This document shows, one piece after another, positions 15,885 to 22,915 of a DNA stretch of 34,266 nucleotides (positions are counted from its first letter, which is position 1; each line of letters opens with the position of its first letter). Location: assembly GCA_004555335.1 (NCBI GenBank), contig SFII01000003.1, positions 1 to 34,266 on the forward strand. The letters run 5' to 3'. The position numbers and the translations under genes were made by a program. This DNA is from Coriobacteriaceae bacterium. Lineage in GTDB: Bacteria > Actinomycetota > Coriobacteriia > Coriobacteriales > Eggerthellaceae. A model generated the notes under the pieces. The model had not been told where the DNA came from, made no database searches, and saw only the letters and a program-made list of their open reading frames with translations.

Positions 15885-16540
15885 TGAGCCGATACAGAAT
15901 GACCCTGATCGCGGGTGGACGGGAAATCAACATTCCCGTCCTTCCCGCTTCCCTGAAGGTGTCTTCCCCTGGCAAGAACGAACGGACGACCGTCCTTGAA
16001 CTGGGTGAAGTCCTGATCCTTCGGAAGAAGGGGCTTCGTACCATCGAATGGGACAGCTTCTTCCCGAAGTCCAGCGCACCCTATACCACGGGCCAGGTCC
16101 GGAACCCGACCGCCATTATCCAGGCGATCCAGTCCGCCAGGGACGGCCGGACACCCCTTCGCTTCCTGATCACCGGAACGGACCTGGACATGAACGTCAA
16201 AATGGGCGTGGAGTCCTTCGAGTACGAAGAGCGGTCCGGCGAACTGGGGGACTTCTACTATTCGATCAAGCTGTATGAATGGCGGGACTATTCCGCGAAG
16301 CGGATCGCCCTTCCCGCCCAGAAGTCGGAGCCGGCGAAGGCCCAGGAACCGACCAGGGCCGGCCAGCCGGCCAGCAAACCGAAAACCTACACCGTGAAGT
16401 CTGGGGATTGCCTGTGGAACATCGCGAAGGCGCTGTACGGCAACGGGGCGGACTACACGAAAATCTATAACGCCAACAAGGGGACAATTGGGAAAAATCC
16501 GAACCTGATCTACCCTGGACAGACGTTCACGATCCCCTGA
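15884..16540 (+). CDS. LysM-domain hub/tail protein (XkdP-like)
   Basis: This 218-residue protein has an N-terminal beta domain (residues 1-135, with LPASLKVSSPGKNERTTV and the YSIKLYEWRDYS end) like XkdP/gp53-type baseplate proteins. An Ala/Pro/Lys linker leads to a C-terminal LysM domain: YTVKSGDCLWNIAKALYG, then DYTKIYNANKGTI and PNLIYPGQTFTIP. LysM binds peptidoglycan N-acetylglucosamine chains. It helps join tube and baseplate hub and may touch the cell wall. Its start overlaps the tape measure stop. Confidence 0.92.
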   Translation: MSRYRMTLIAGGREINIPVLPASLKVSSPGKNERTTVLELGEVLILRKKGLRTIEWDSFFPKSSAPYTTGQVRNPTAIIQAIQSARDGRTPLRFLITGTDLDMNVKMGVESFEYEERSGELGDFYYSIKLYEWRDYSAKRIALPAQKSEPAKAQEPTRAGQPASKPKTYTVKSGDCLWNIAKALYGNGADYTKIYNANKGTIGKNPNLIYPGQTFTIP

Positions 16541-16541
16541 T

Positions 16542-17498
16542 ATGGCTATCTCTATTCTTTACCAGAACAACGTGACCGGCGCCGCGCATGACGTGACGAC
16601 GCTGATCACGGCGGCAAAGTGGACGACAAAAAGGTCCGGTTCCCCCGCTTCCCTGACCGTGACCGCGATCGTCGACGACGCCGTGGCGTGGAACCCTGGC
16701 GGGATTCTGGTCCTGAAGAACGGTTCCACGGGCCTTTTTTATGGCTACGTCGTGAAGATCAGCCAGAGCGAAAAGGACCAGGTCCAGATCACAGCCTACG
16801 ATCAGACCTGGTATTTGAAGAAAAACAAGGAAACCTATGTCTTCACCGGCAAGCGCGCCGACCAGATCGTGAAGCAGATCGCCGAAGACTTCAAGCTGAA
16901 GACCGGCACCCTGGCGAACACCGGCTACGCGATCCCCTCCATGATTGAGGACGGCCAGACGCTTTTCGACATCGCCCTGAAGGCAATCGACCTGACCCTG
17001 ATCAACACGGGGAAAATGTTCGTCCTGTGGGACGACTTCGGTTCCCTGGCGATCACGGACGTCGAAACGGCGAAGCTGGACCTGTTCGTGGGCGACGGGA
17101 GCCTTGCCACCGGCTACACCTACGACCAGGACATAGATTCCGACACCTACAACAAAATCAAGCTGGTCAAGGACAATAAGACCACCGGCAAACGTGACGT
17201 CTACATCTACCAGGATTCGAAGAACATGACCCTGTGGGGAATCCTTCAGGACTATGAAACGGTCGACGAAAGCATGAACGAAGCCCAGATCAAAGAGCGG
17301 GGCGCGAAAATGCTGGAACTTTACAACCGGCCGTCGCGGTCCTTCAGCCTGAACGCGATCGCGGACCTGTCCGTCCGTGCCGGCCGCGTCCTGTATATCG
17401 GGATCGGCGCCGTGGGCGTGAAGTCCTTCTTCCTGGTCGAGGAAGCCACGCATGACCTGTTGAAGGAAACAATGACACTGAAATTGAAGGTGGTGTGA
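16542..17498 (+). CDS. Baseplate hub protein (XkdQ/gp27-like)
   Basis: This 318-residue protein lies 1 base after the LysM gene. Its motifs fit the XkdQ/gpD family: WTTKRSGSPASLTVTAI, NGSTGLFYGYVVKISQSEK, VQITAYDQTWYLKKNKETY, then DDFGSLAITDVET and IGAVGVKSFFLVEEATHD. This protein forms the trimeric hub at the tip of the tail tube. All domains appear present and the length matches the family. Confidence 0.9.
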   Translation: MAISILYQNNVTGAAHDVTTLITAAKWTTKRSGSPASLTVTAIVDDAVAWNPGGILVLKNGSTGLFYGYVVKISQSEKDQVQITAYDQTWYLKKNKETYVFTGKRADQIVKQIAEDFKLKTGTLANTGYAIPSMIEDGQTLFDIALKAIDLTLINTGKMFVLWDDFGSLAITDVETAKLDLFVGDGSLATGYTYDQDIDSDTYNKIKLVKDNKTTGKRDVYIYQDSKNMTLWGILQDYETVDESMNEAQIKERGAKMLELYNRPSRSFSLNAIADLSVRAGRVLYIGIGAVGVKSFFLVEEATHDLLKETMTLKLKVV

Positions 17499-17499
17499 C

Positions 17500-17904
17500 A
17501 TGGGCCTTTTAGACACGATGAAGAAAGTCGCGGAGAACACCAACGCCGCCGGCGCGCCGACAGCCTGGTTCTTTGGGAAGGTGACGAAGACGTCGCCCCT
17601 GACGATCCGCGTGGATAACCGCTTCGACATATCCGGCGAAGCAATCGTCGTTCCGAAGGAACTTCAGGCCGGCTACTACCCCACACACTACCACACCGGC
17701 ATGAAGGGCGGCCCTTCCACCGAAGAGAAGGGCGGCGGGAGCGGCGAAGCGGCCTTCGCTTCCCATTTCCACGTCCTGAAGAGCAACTACCAAACCAACA
17801 CCGACAAAACGTCGGAATACTATTACGGACTGGCCGTCGGCGACAAGGTGATCCTTCTTCGGAACCAGGGCGGACAGGCCTTTCTTGTCCTGGGGAGGGT
17901 GTGA
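17500..17904 (+). CDS. Baseplate protein, DUF2577/XkdR-like
   Basis: This 134-residue protein has the DUF2577 pattern: GLLDTMKKVAENTN near the start, a beta region with VTKTSPLTIRVDNRF, and LAVGDKVILLRNQGGQAFLVLGRV at the end, which is an OB-like barrel as in spike/hub adaptors. A His-rich segment (YYPTHYHTG) and a Gly-rich loop are present. It lies between hub and gp25-like genes in the normal Xkd order. Confidence 0.88.
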   Translation: MGLLDTMKKVAENTNAAGAPTAWFFGKVTKTSPLTIRVDNRFDISGEAIVVPKELQAGYYPTHYHTGMKGGPSTEEKGGGSGEAAFASHFHVLKSNYQTNTDKTSEYYYGLAVGDKVILLRNQGGQAFLVLGRV

Positions 17905-17907
17905 CCT

Positions 17908-18333
17908 ATGATTCCTAACGCGACCACCGTGAAGATCGGCGAAGACCTGGAAGTCCAGACCGCCGCCGAAGCCCCTTCGCGGACCTACAAGATCGACTTC
18001 GACGCCGGCCGCGTCGGCGGCTTCTGCGATGAAACGGAAGCCATGAAGCAAGCGATCTATAAAATCCTTCAGACGGAGCGGTTCGCCTACCTGATCTATT
18101 CCTGGAACTATGGAATTGAACTGGACGCAGTCGTCGGAAAAAGCTATCAGGTGTTTGAAAGTGAAATTAAGCGCGTGATCACCGAAGCCCTTCTGGCGGA
18201 CAGCCGGATCACCGACGTCACCGACTTCGAAGTCACCCAGATCGACAAGCGGACGGCGTCCGTGAAGTTCACCGCCGAAACCATCTTCGGCGAAATCCCT
18301 ATCGAAAGAGAGGTCGGCGACAATGCTGTATGA
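17908..18333 (+). CDS. Baseplate wedge protein, DUF2634/XkdS (gp25-like)
   Basis: This 141-residue protein matches the DUF2634/gp25-like family: RTYKIDFDAGRVGGFCDETEA is followed by MKQAIYKILQTERFAYLIYSWNYG, and the C-terminus has DVTDFEVTQIDKRTASVKFTAET. In contractile tails gp25 starts sheath assembly at the baseplate. It overlaps the following baseplate J gene by 11 bases. Confidence 0.9.
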   Translation: MIPNATTVKIGEDLEVQTAAEAPSRTYKIDFDAGRVGGFCDETEAMKQAIYKILQTERFAYLIYSWNYGIELDAVVGKSYQVFESEIKRVITEALLADSRITDVTDFEVTQIDKRTASVKFTAETIFGEIPIEREVGDNAV

Positions 18334-19405
18334 GAACATGACCTTCGAAAACATCATGGACCGGTGCCTTTCCCGCGTGGCCGCTTCCATCGACAAGCGG
18401 GAAGGTTCGGTCGTCTACGACGCGATCGCGCCGGCGGCCGCCGAACTGGCGATCATGTATATCGAACTGGCCTACCTTCTGGACCGTGCCTTCCCCGACA
18501 CAGAGGAAGGCGACGACCTGACACTGAAGTGTCAGGAACGAAGCGTCTTCCGAACGCCGGCCACGGCCGCGGTCCGGAAGGGCTACTTCGAGGACGGGGA
18601 CGGCGGGGCGATGGACGTCCCGATCGGTTCCCGCTATTCCGGCGACGCCCTGAACTACGTCGTGACAGAGAAGATCGCCACCGGCCAGTTCAAACTTCTG
18701 TGCGAAACGGCCGGAGCCGCCGGCAACCAGTACCAGGGGAACCTTTTCCCGATCGACTATGTGGAAGGCCTGGGCGCCGCGCGTCTGGCCGACATTCTGA
18801 TCAACGGCGAAGACGAAGAGAGCGACGCCGACCTTCTGGCCCGATATAAGGAAAGCCTGGAATCCCAGGCATACAGCGGCAATATCGCCGACTACCGGAC
18901 GAAGGTCGAACTGCTTCAGGGCGTGGGCGCTGTGAAGGTGTTCCCCGTCTGGAACGGCGGCGGGACCGTGAAGATCGTCTTCGTGAACAGCGACTGGGGC
19001 GTCCCGTCTTCGACCCTGGTCGACACCGTCCAGACCGCCGTCGACCCCACCCAGAACCAGGGCGAAGGCGTAGGGATCGCACCGATCGGCCACGTCGTCA
19101 CCGTCGTCGGCGTCACCGGAACGGCGATCAGCGTGTCCTTCAAGCTGACCTTCGCCACCGGCTACGCCTGGGACACCGTGAAGACCGCCGTCACGAAGGC
19201 AATCCAGGACTACTTCGTGGCCCTGGCGAAGGACTGGGCGAACCAGTCGGGGATCACCGTCCGCGTGTCCCAGGTGGAAACAAAGGTCCTGTCCGTGGAC
19301 GGCGTAATCGACATTACCGGAACGAAGATCAACGGCGGAACCCAGAATATCGCCCTGGCGTCCGACGCGATCCCCGTCATGGGAGGGATCACGAATGAAA
19401 CTTAA
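18323..19405 (+). CDS. Baseplate J-like protein (XkdT)
   Basis: This 360-residue protein is a baseplate J/gp47-type wedge component. Visible motifs include REGSVVYDAIAPAAAELAIM at the start, DVPIGSRYSGDALNYVVTEK, EDEESDADLLARYKESLES and YSGNIADYRTKVELLQGVGAVKV in the core, and GVIDITGTKING near the end. The wedge links hub and fibres. It overlaps the next gene by 11 bases, and the order XkdS-XkdT-XkdU is kept. Confidence 0.93.
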   Translation: MLYENMTFENIMDRCLSRVAASIDKREGSVVYDAIAPAAAELAIMYIELAYLLDRAFPDTEEGDDLTLKCQERSVFRTPATAAVRKGYFEDGDGGAMDVPIGSRYSGDALNYVVTEKIATGQFKLLCETAGAAGNQYQGNLFPIDYVEGLGAARLADILINGEDEESDADLLARYKESLESQAYSGNIADYRTKVELLQGVGAVKVFPVWNGGGTVKIVFVNSDWGVPSSTLVDTVQTAVDPTQNQGEGVGIAPIGHVVTVVGVTGTAISVSFKLTFATGYAWDTVKTAVTKAIQDYFVALAKDWANQSGITVRVSQVETKVLSVDGVIDITGTKINGGTQNIALASDAIPVMGGITNET

Positions 19406-19922
19406 AGACTACTGGCCGCGCTGTCTTCAGGACCTGGTCGAGTTCCAGCAGATCGCCAACGCGGAACAGCCGGAGTTCGAAACGGCCCTGGACGACGTCA
19501 GAACGGCCGCTGACGACTTCTTCCTGGCGACCCTATCCGAATATGGGTGTCAACGCTGGGAAGCCATCATGGGCCTTCACGCGGCCGACGGGGACACCCT
19601 GGAAGCGCGCCGCGAACGAATCCTGATCAAGTACCTTGACCAGCTTCCCTACACTTACAGGACCCTTCTGAAGTACTTGAAGACCATCACGGACGACTTC
19701 ACCGTCACCATGGACGAAAACGCCTATGACCTGTTCATTCGAATCCGCCTGGAAGGCTATTCCCAGCGGGACGCCCTGATCGCCACCCTGGGCCAGATGA
19801 TCCCCGCGAACCTGGTCCTTCGACTGACGGCGGACATTCCGCAGAAGGACGAACCGGCCCAGGCGGCGGCCTGTTCCGTCATGGTCACTATGAACCGGCA
19901 CGTCTACACGCCGGCCACATAA
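19395..19922 (+). CDS. Baseplate protein, DUF2313/XkdU-like
   Basis: This 175-residue protein matches YmfQ/XkdU-type proteins: LDDVRTAADDFFLATLSEYG, CQRWEAIMGLHAADGDTLEARRERIL, and MIPANLVLRLTADIP. It is the last wedge component before the fibre genes and likely attaches the fibre to the baseplate. An ATG within the end of the J gene is the start. The length is normal. Confidence 0.9.
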   Translation: MKLKDYWPRCLQDLVEFQQIANAEQPEFETALDDVRTAADDFFLATLSEYGCQRWEAIMGLHAADGDTLEARRERILIKYLDQLPYTYRTLLKYLKTITDDFTVTMDENAYDLFIRIRLEGYSQRDALIATLGQMIPANLVLRLTADIPQKDEPAQAAACSVMVTMNRHVYTPAT

Positions 19923-19935
19923 GGAGGAAAACCAC

Positions 19936-20682
19936 ATGGCAAGATTCAAGTCTATCGTCACGGACGCCGGCACGGCGGCCCTGACAGCCCTGATCGCGGC
20001 CGGAAAGCCGCTGATCCTGACACACGCGGCGGCCGGAAGCGGCGTCGCCACCGTCAGCCCGAACACACTGACTGGGATCGTGACACCGGAGAACGTCGCC
20101 GTGAGCCTGGGCGAAAAGGACCTGATCGAGGGCGACCCCGCTATCATGCGAATCCCCGTCCAGGTGACGAACGAAGGCCTGGACGCCCCTGTCTGGATCA
20201 GGGAAGTCGCCGTCTACGGGAAGAACATCGACGGCGCGGAAATCATGTTCTGTTATGGCTGGCTGGACGGCGGCGACACCGACAACGTCCTTCCGGCGAC
20301 GTCCTTCGCAGAAGACGCGGACACCGTCCACGTTCACGACCTGGCCGTCTTCGTGACGAACCAGGAAGCCGCGTCCGTGTCCGTTCAGGTCGCCCCTGGT
20401 TCCTACGTCACCCGCGCGCAAATGACCGCCTACGCGGCGCCCCTGTTCCACACCCAGGCCGCCGACACCGTCAACGAAACCACCGGAGAGAACACGGAAC
20501 AGGTCCAGCGCCGCCAGGACAGCGACATTGAAGCGATCAAGGAGCAGTTGAACACCGGCTTCACCGGAACCACCGTGACCCACACCTTCGCACCCGCACA
20601 GCTTACCTACTGGAAGGGCTATGACGGGACCGGAGTTCCCGAAGGGATTCTGGATCAAACACGGAACCGTCTGTATTTATGA
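19936..20682 (+). CDS. Tail-collar fibre protein (DUF3751-like)
   Basis: This 248-residue protein begins MARFKSIVTDAGTAAL, the start typical of phage tail-collar fibre N-termini (DUF3751). Residues 75-160 continue the domain (VWIREVAVYGKNIDG, YGWLDGGDTD). Later a helical segment rich in Gln/Asp (EQVQRRQDSDIEAIKEQL) looks like a trimeric coiled coil. It is short for a fibre and probably serves as an adaptor that carries the DGR-diversified receptor-binding proteins downstream. An AAGGAGG site precedes the ATG. Confidence 0.88.
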   Translation: MARFKSIVTDAGTAALTALIAAGKPLILTHAAAGSGVATVSPNTLTGIVTPENVAVSLGEKDLIEGDPAIMRIPVQVTNEGLDAPVWIREVAVYGKNIDGAEIMFCYGWLDGGDTDNVLPATSFAEDADTVHVHDLAVFVTNQEAASVSVQVAPGSYVTRAQMTAYAAPLFHTQAADTVNETTGENTEQVQRRQDSDIEAIKEQLNTGFTGTTVTHTFAPAQLTYWKGYDGTGVPEGILDQTRNRLYL

Positions 20683-21011
20683 CCAGGATCGCCGCCACGC
20701 CGTCAGAAACGTCATGCCTTATATCGAACCTATTCACGGAACTTCGTCCCGTGTGCGGCTTCTGTGAGGGCGACAGCGTGGTTCTTTGCGGCGTTACCTA
20801 TGACGGGACGGAAGAAGCTGTGGTCCTTCGGGACTACGGCTTCGACTTTACCGGCGACGGCGCCGTGATCGAGAATATCCGGAATCGAAGGTGTATCAAT
20901 GGGATCGCGAAAGAATTATCAGCGAAGCCAACCGAGCAAGGGCGAAAGCCCGCTTCACATTCTGCCCGTTGCGGACAAGATGATCCACTTCACCCTGACG
21001 ATCACGGATAA
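20679..21011 (+). CDS. Small protein of unknown function between fibre and avd
   Basis: This 110-residue reading frame starts with the ATGA overlap of the fibre stop. The first 70 residues have a plausible protein pattern (CGFCEGDSVVLCGVTYDGTEEAVVLRDYGFDFTGDG is one beta-rich stretch with three Cys, read here in parts). The last 38 codons run through the start of avd in another frame and look like out-of-frame sequence. It may be a true fibre-associated gene with a long overlap, or a shortened gene invaded by the DGR cassette. No family is recognised. Confidence 0.5.
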   Translation: MTRIAATPSETSCLISNLFTELRPVCGFCEGDSVVLCGVTYDGTEEAVVLRDYGFDFTGDGAVIENIRNRRCINGIAKELSAKPTEQGRKPASHSARCGQDDPLHPDDHG

Positions 21012-21357
21012 CGCGACGCGTTTTCCGAAGAAGATCAGATTTTCCGTGACGAACAAAATCCAGGGACATGCCCTGGCGATTTATGACAACCTGGTCGAAG
21101 CGAATGAAATCTTTCCCATTATGGACGACCAGGACAAGGCCGACCGCCTGAAGCTTCAGCGCGCCGCGCTGACGGAGTGCAAGAAACTTCTCCACATGAT
21201 CCAGCTATCGAAGGACCGCGGTTATATCGACAGCGGGACCTTCGACTGCTGGACGAAGCTGACGGTCGACGTGAAATGTATGACCGCCCGATGGTATGAC
21301 GCCGAACGGAAGACGGGAATCCCCGTGGAGCCGGCCGGCCCGATCCCTGAAGGCTGA
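20899..21357 (+). CDS. avd: DGR accessory variability determinant Avd
   Basis: This 152-residue basic helical protein is the accessory factor of the diversity-generating retroelement. It has the common long N-terminus (MGSRKNYQRSQPSKGESPLH), then ITDNATRFPKKIRFSVTNK, followed by an amphipathic helix with IYDNLVEANEI. Later, ALTECKKLLHMIQLSKD is followed by DCWTKLTVDVKCMTARWY. Avd forms a positively charged pentameric barrel of four-helix bundles that binds the reverse transcriptase and the template RNA. It lies 23 bases upstream of the template repeat, the usual place. GAAGGTG precedes the ATG. Confidence 0.92.
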   Translation: MGSRKNYQRSQPSKGESPLHILPVADKMIHFTLTITDNATRFPKKIRFSVTNKIQGHALAIYDNLVEANEIFPIMDDQDKADRLKLQRAALTECKKLLHMIQLSKDRGYIDSGTFDCWTKLTVDVKCMTARWYDAERKTGIPVEPAGPIPEG

Positions 21358-21380
21358 TCATAAATCATTAGGGAACGATC

Positions 21381-21484
21381 TGTCACCCCGAACGCCGGCA
21401 ACGCGAACAACGCGCGCAATGTCAACACGGACGGCAGTCTGAACAACAACAACGCGTACAACGGCAACAACGGCGTCCGGCCGG
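21381..21484 (+). repeat. DGR template repeat (TR)
   Basis: This 104-base segment lies between avd and the reverse transcriptase gene. Bases 21385-21484 align without gaps to VR1 (23373-23472), and 21381-21484 align to VR2 (34080-34181) with a 2-base gap. It is dense in AAC codons: 12 AAC and one AAT if read in the frame of the targets. That is the design needed for adenine-directed mutagenesis. The shared 3' end GGCGTCCGGCCGG is the invariant G/C-rich end expected next to the IMH. The TR is transcribed, copied with errors at A, and used to overwrite the VRs. Confidence 0.96.
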
Positions 21485-21661
21485 ATTTGGTGGAAAACGG
21501 GACTGATTAGGGCGGAAAGCCTGAAAACAGAGTATCACCAACAAAGGAGATCGTTTCCTTCCAAAGGGCCGCGACAGTCCCTTCGGTAAATACATGATTG
21601 ACGACGAAAGGCCTTCAACAGCGACGGCCGGACTATCAGCGTCAAGGAGGATTTTTCTATT
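21485..21661 (+). ncRNA. DGR TR-RT spacer, likely structured RNA
   Basis: This 177-base stretch without a gene lies between TR and the reverse transcriptase. GGGACTG (21499-21505) is fully complementary to CAGTCCC (21575-21581), a possible 7-base long-range stem. A competing short stem AAGGG/CCCTT lies at 21564-21583, and AAGGCCTT near 21608 is a palindrome. In studied DGRs the RNA flanking TR is needed for priming and cDNA synthesis. The ribosome binding site AAGGAGG of the reverse transcriptase is at 21644-21650. Confidence 0.55.
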
Positions 21662-22915
21662 ATGAAAGATCATGGAACGCCAACCCATGACTTCGCGTCT
21701 GTAACAGACTTCAACAATCTATATCAATCGTTTACAGAAGCGCGCAAAGGGAAACGGTGGAAGTATTCCGTGTGCAAGTACGAAGCGAACGTCCTGGAAA
21801 ACCTTCTGTTCATTCAGGTCATGCTTCAGCGCCACAAATACCGCCTTTCCCCGTATAACTGCTTCTATGTGCATGAACCGAAGGAACGGCTGATCATGTA
21901 TAACAGCTTCCGCGACAAGATCGTTCAGCATTGTTTATGTGAACAGGTCCTTGAACCGCTTCTTTCGAAGACATTCATCTATGACAACTACGCGAGTCAG
22001 AAGGGCAAAGGGACCCATTTCGGCCTTGACCGACTGAAGGCGTTCATGGCGGCCTACTACCGCAAGAACGGCGCCGGCGGCTGGGTGCTGAAGTGCGACG
22101 TCCGCAAGTATTTCTATCGGATCAATCACGACGTTCTGAAGACCCAGCTTCGCCGGCTGATCAAGGACCGCGACGTCCTGTGGCTTTTGGATATGATCGT
22201 CGATTCCACGGAAGGGCCAGGTATTCCGATCGGGAACCACACTTCACAATGGTTCGCGATCCTGTACCTGTCCGACATGGACCACATGATCAAGGAACGT
22301 CTGGGAATCAAGTATTATGGCCGCTACATGGACGACTTCTATTTGATACATGAGGACAGGGCCTATTTGCAGTTCTGCCTGGAAGAAATCCGCCTGTTCC
22401 TGGTCCACCTGGGCCTGGAACTGAACCAGAAGACGGCCATATTCCCGTTATCCCAGGGAATCGACTTCCTGGGCTTTCGGACCTACCTGACGGACAGCGG
22501 AAAGGTCGTCCGGAAGGTACGCCGTGAGAGCAAGAACCGGCTCAGGCGGAAGATCAAGAAGTTCCGCCACCTGGTAGACGAAGGCCGTGTCGACTTCGAC
22601 ACGGTCCTTCAGTCTTATAATTCCTGGACCGGTCACGCAGACCACGGAAACAGTTATCACCTGATCAGCGAGATCGACGACCTGTTCTTCAACCTGTTCA
22701 GGGAAGAAATGGAGGGAAAACCCTATGGCGAAATCTCTATCCGCTTTGCCCGTTGGAAGCGTCGTCAAGTCGGCGAACACAAAGTACAACGGACAGGCGA
22801 TCCGGTGGATCGTCGGCACACAGGACACGTCCCAGGGCCGAACGGGCCTGGTGACGGAACGCATGATCACCCTGAAATGCTTCGACGCGAAGGAGCCGAG
22901 CAACGGCAACAGTGA
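21662..22915 (+). CDS. DGR reverse transcriptase
   Basis: This 417-residue protein is a group II-intron-like reverse transcriptase of the DGR clade. Motifs in order: RLIMYNSFRDKIVQH (motif 1-2 region), KGTHFGL, the first catalytic Asp in LKCDVRKYFYRI (D146), the DGR hallmark GNHTSQ at 191-196, and the active site YMDD at 222-225. These are followed by LGLELNQKT and LGFRTYL (270-276). With Avd it copies TR RNA into adenine-mutagenised cDNA. No endonuclease or maturase domain follows. From about residue 355 the frame overlaps the VR1 target gene for 191 bases, and this basic, Pro-rich tail looks like read-through rather than a family domain. AAGGAGG precedes the ATG. Confidence 0.96.
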   Translation: MKDHGTPTHDFASVTDFNNLYQSFTEARKGKRWKYSVCKYEANVLENLLFIQVMLQRHKYRLSPYNCFYVHEPKERLIMYNSFRDKIVQHCLCEQVLEPLLSKTFIYDNYASQKGKGTHFGLDRLKAFMAAYYRKNGAGGWVLKCDVRKYFYRINHDVLKTQLRRLIKDRDVLWLLDMIVDSTEGPGIPIGNHTSQWFAILYLSDMDHMIKERLGIKYYGRYMDDFYLIHEDRAYLQFCLEEIRLFLVHLGLELNQKTAIFPLSQGIDFLGFRTYLTDSGKVVRKVRRESKNRLRRKIKKFRHLVDEGRVDFDTVLQSYNSWTGHADHGNSYHLISEIDDLFFNLFREEMEGKPYGEISIRFARWKRRQVGEHKVQRTGDPVDRRHTGHVPGPNGPGDGTHDHPEMLRREGAEQRQQ

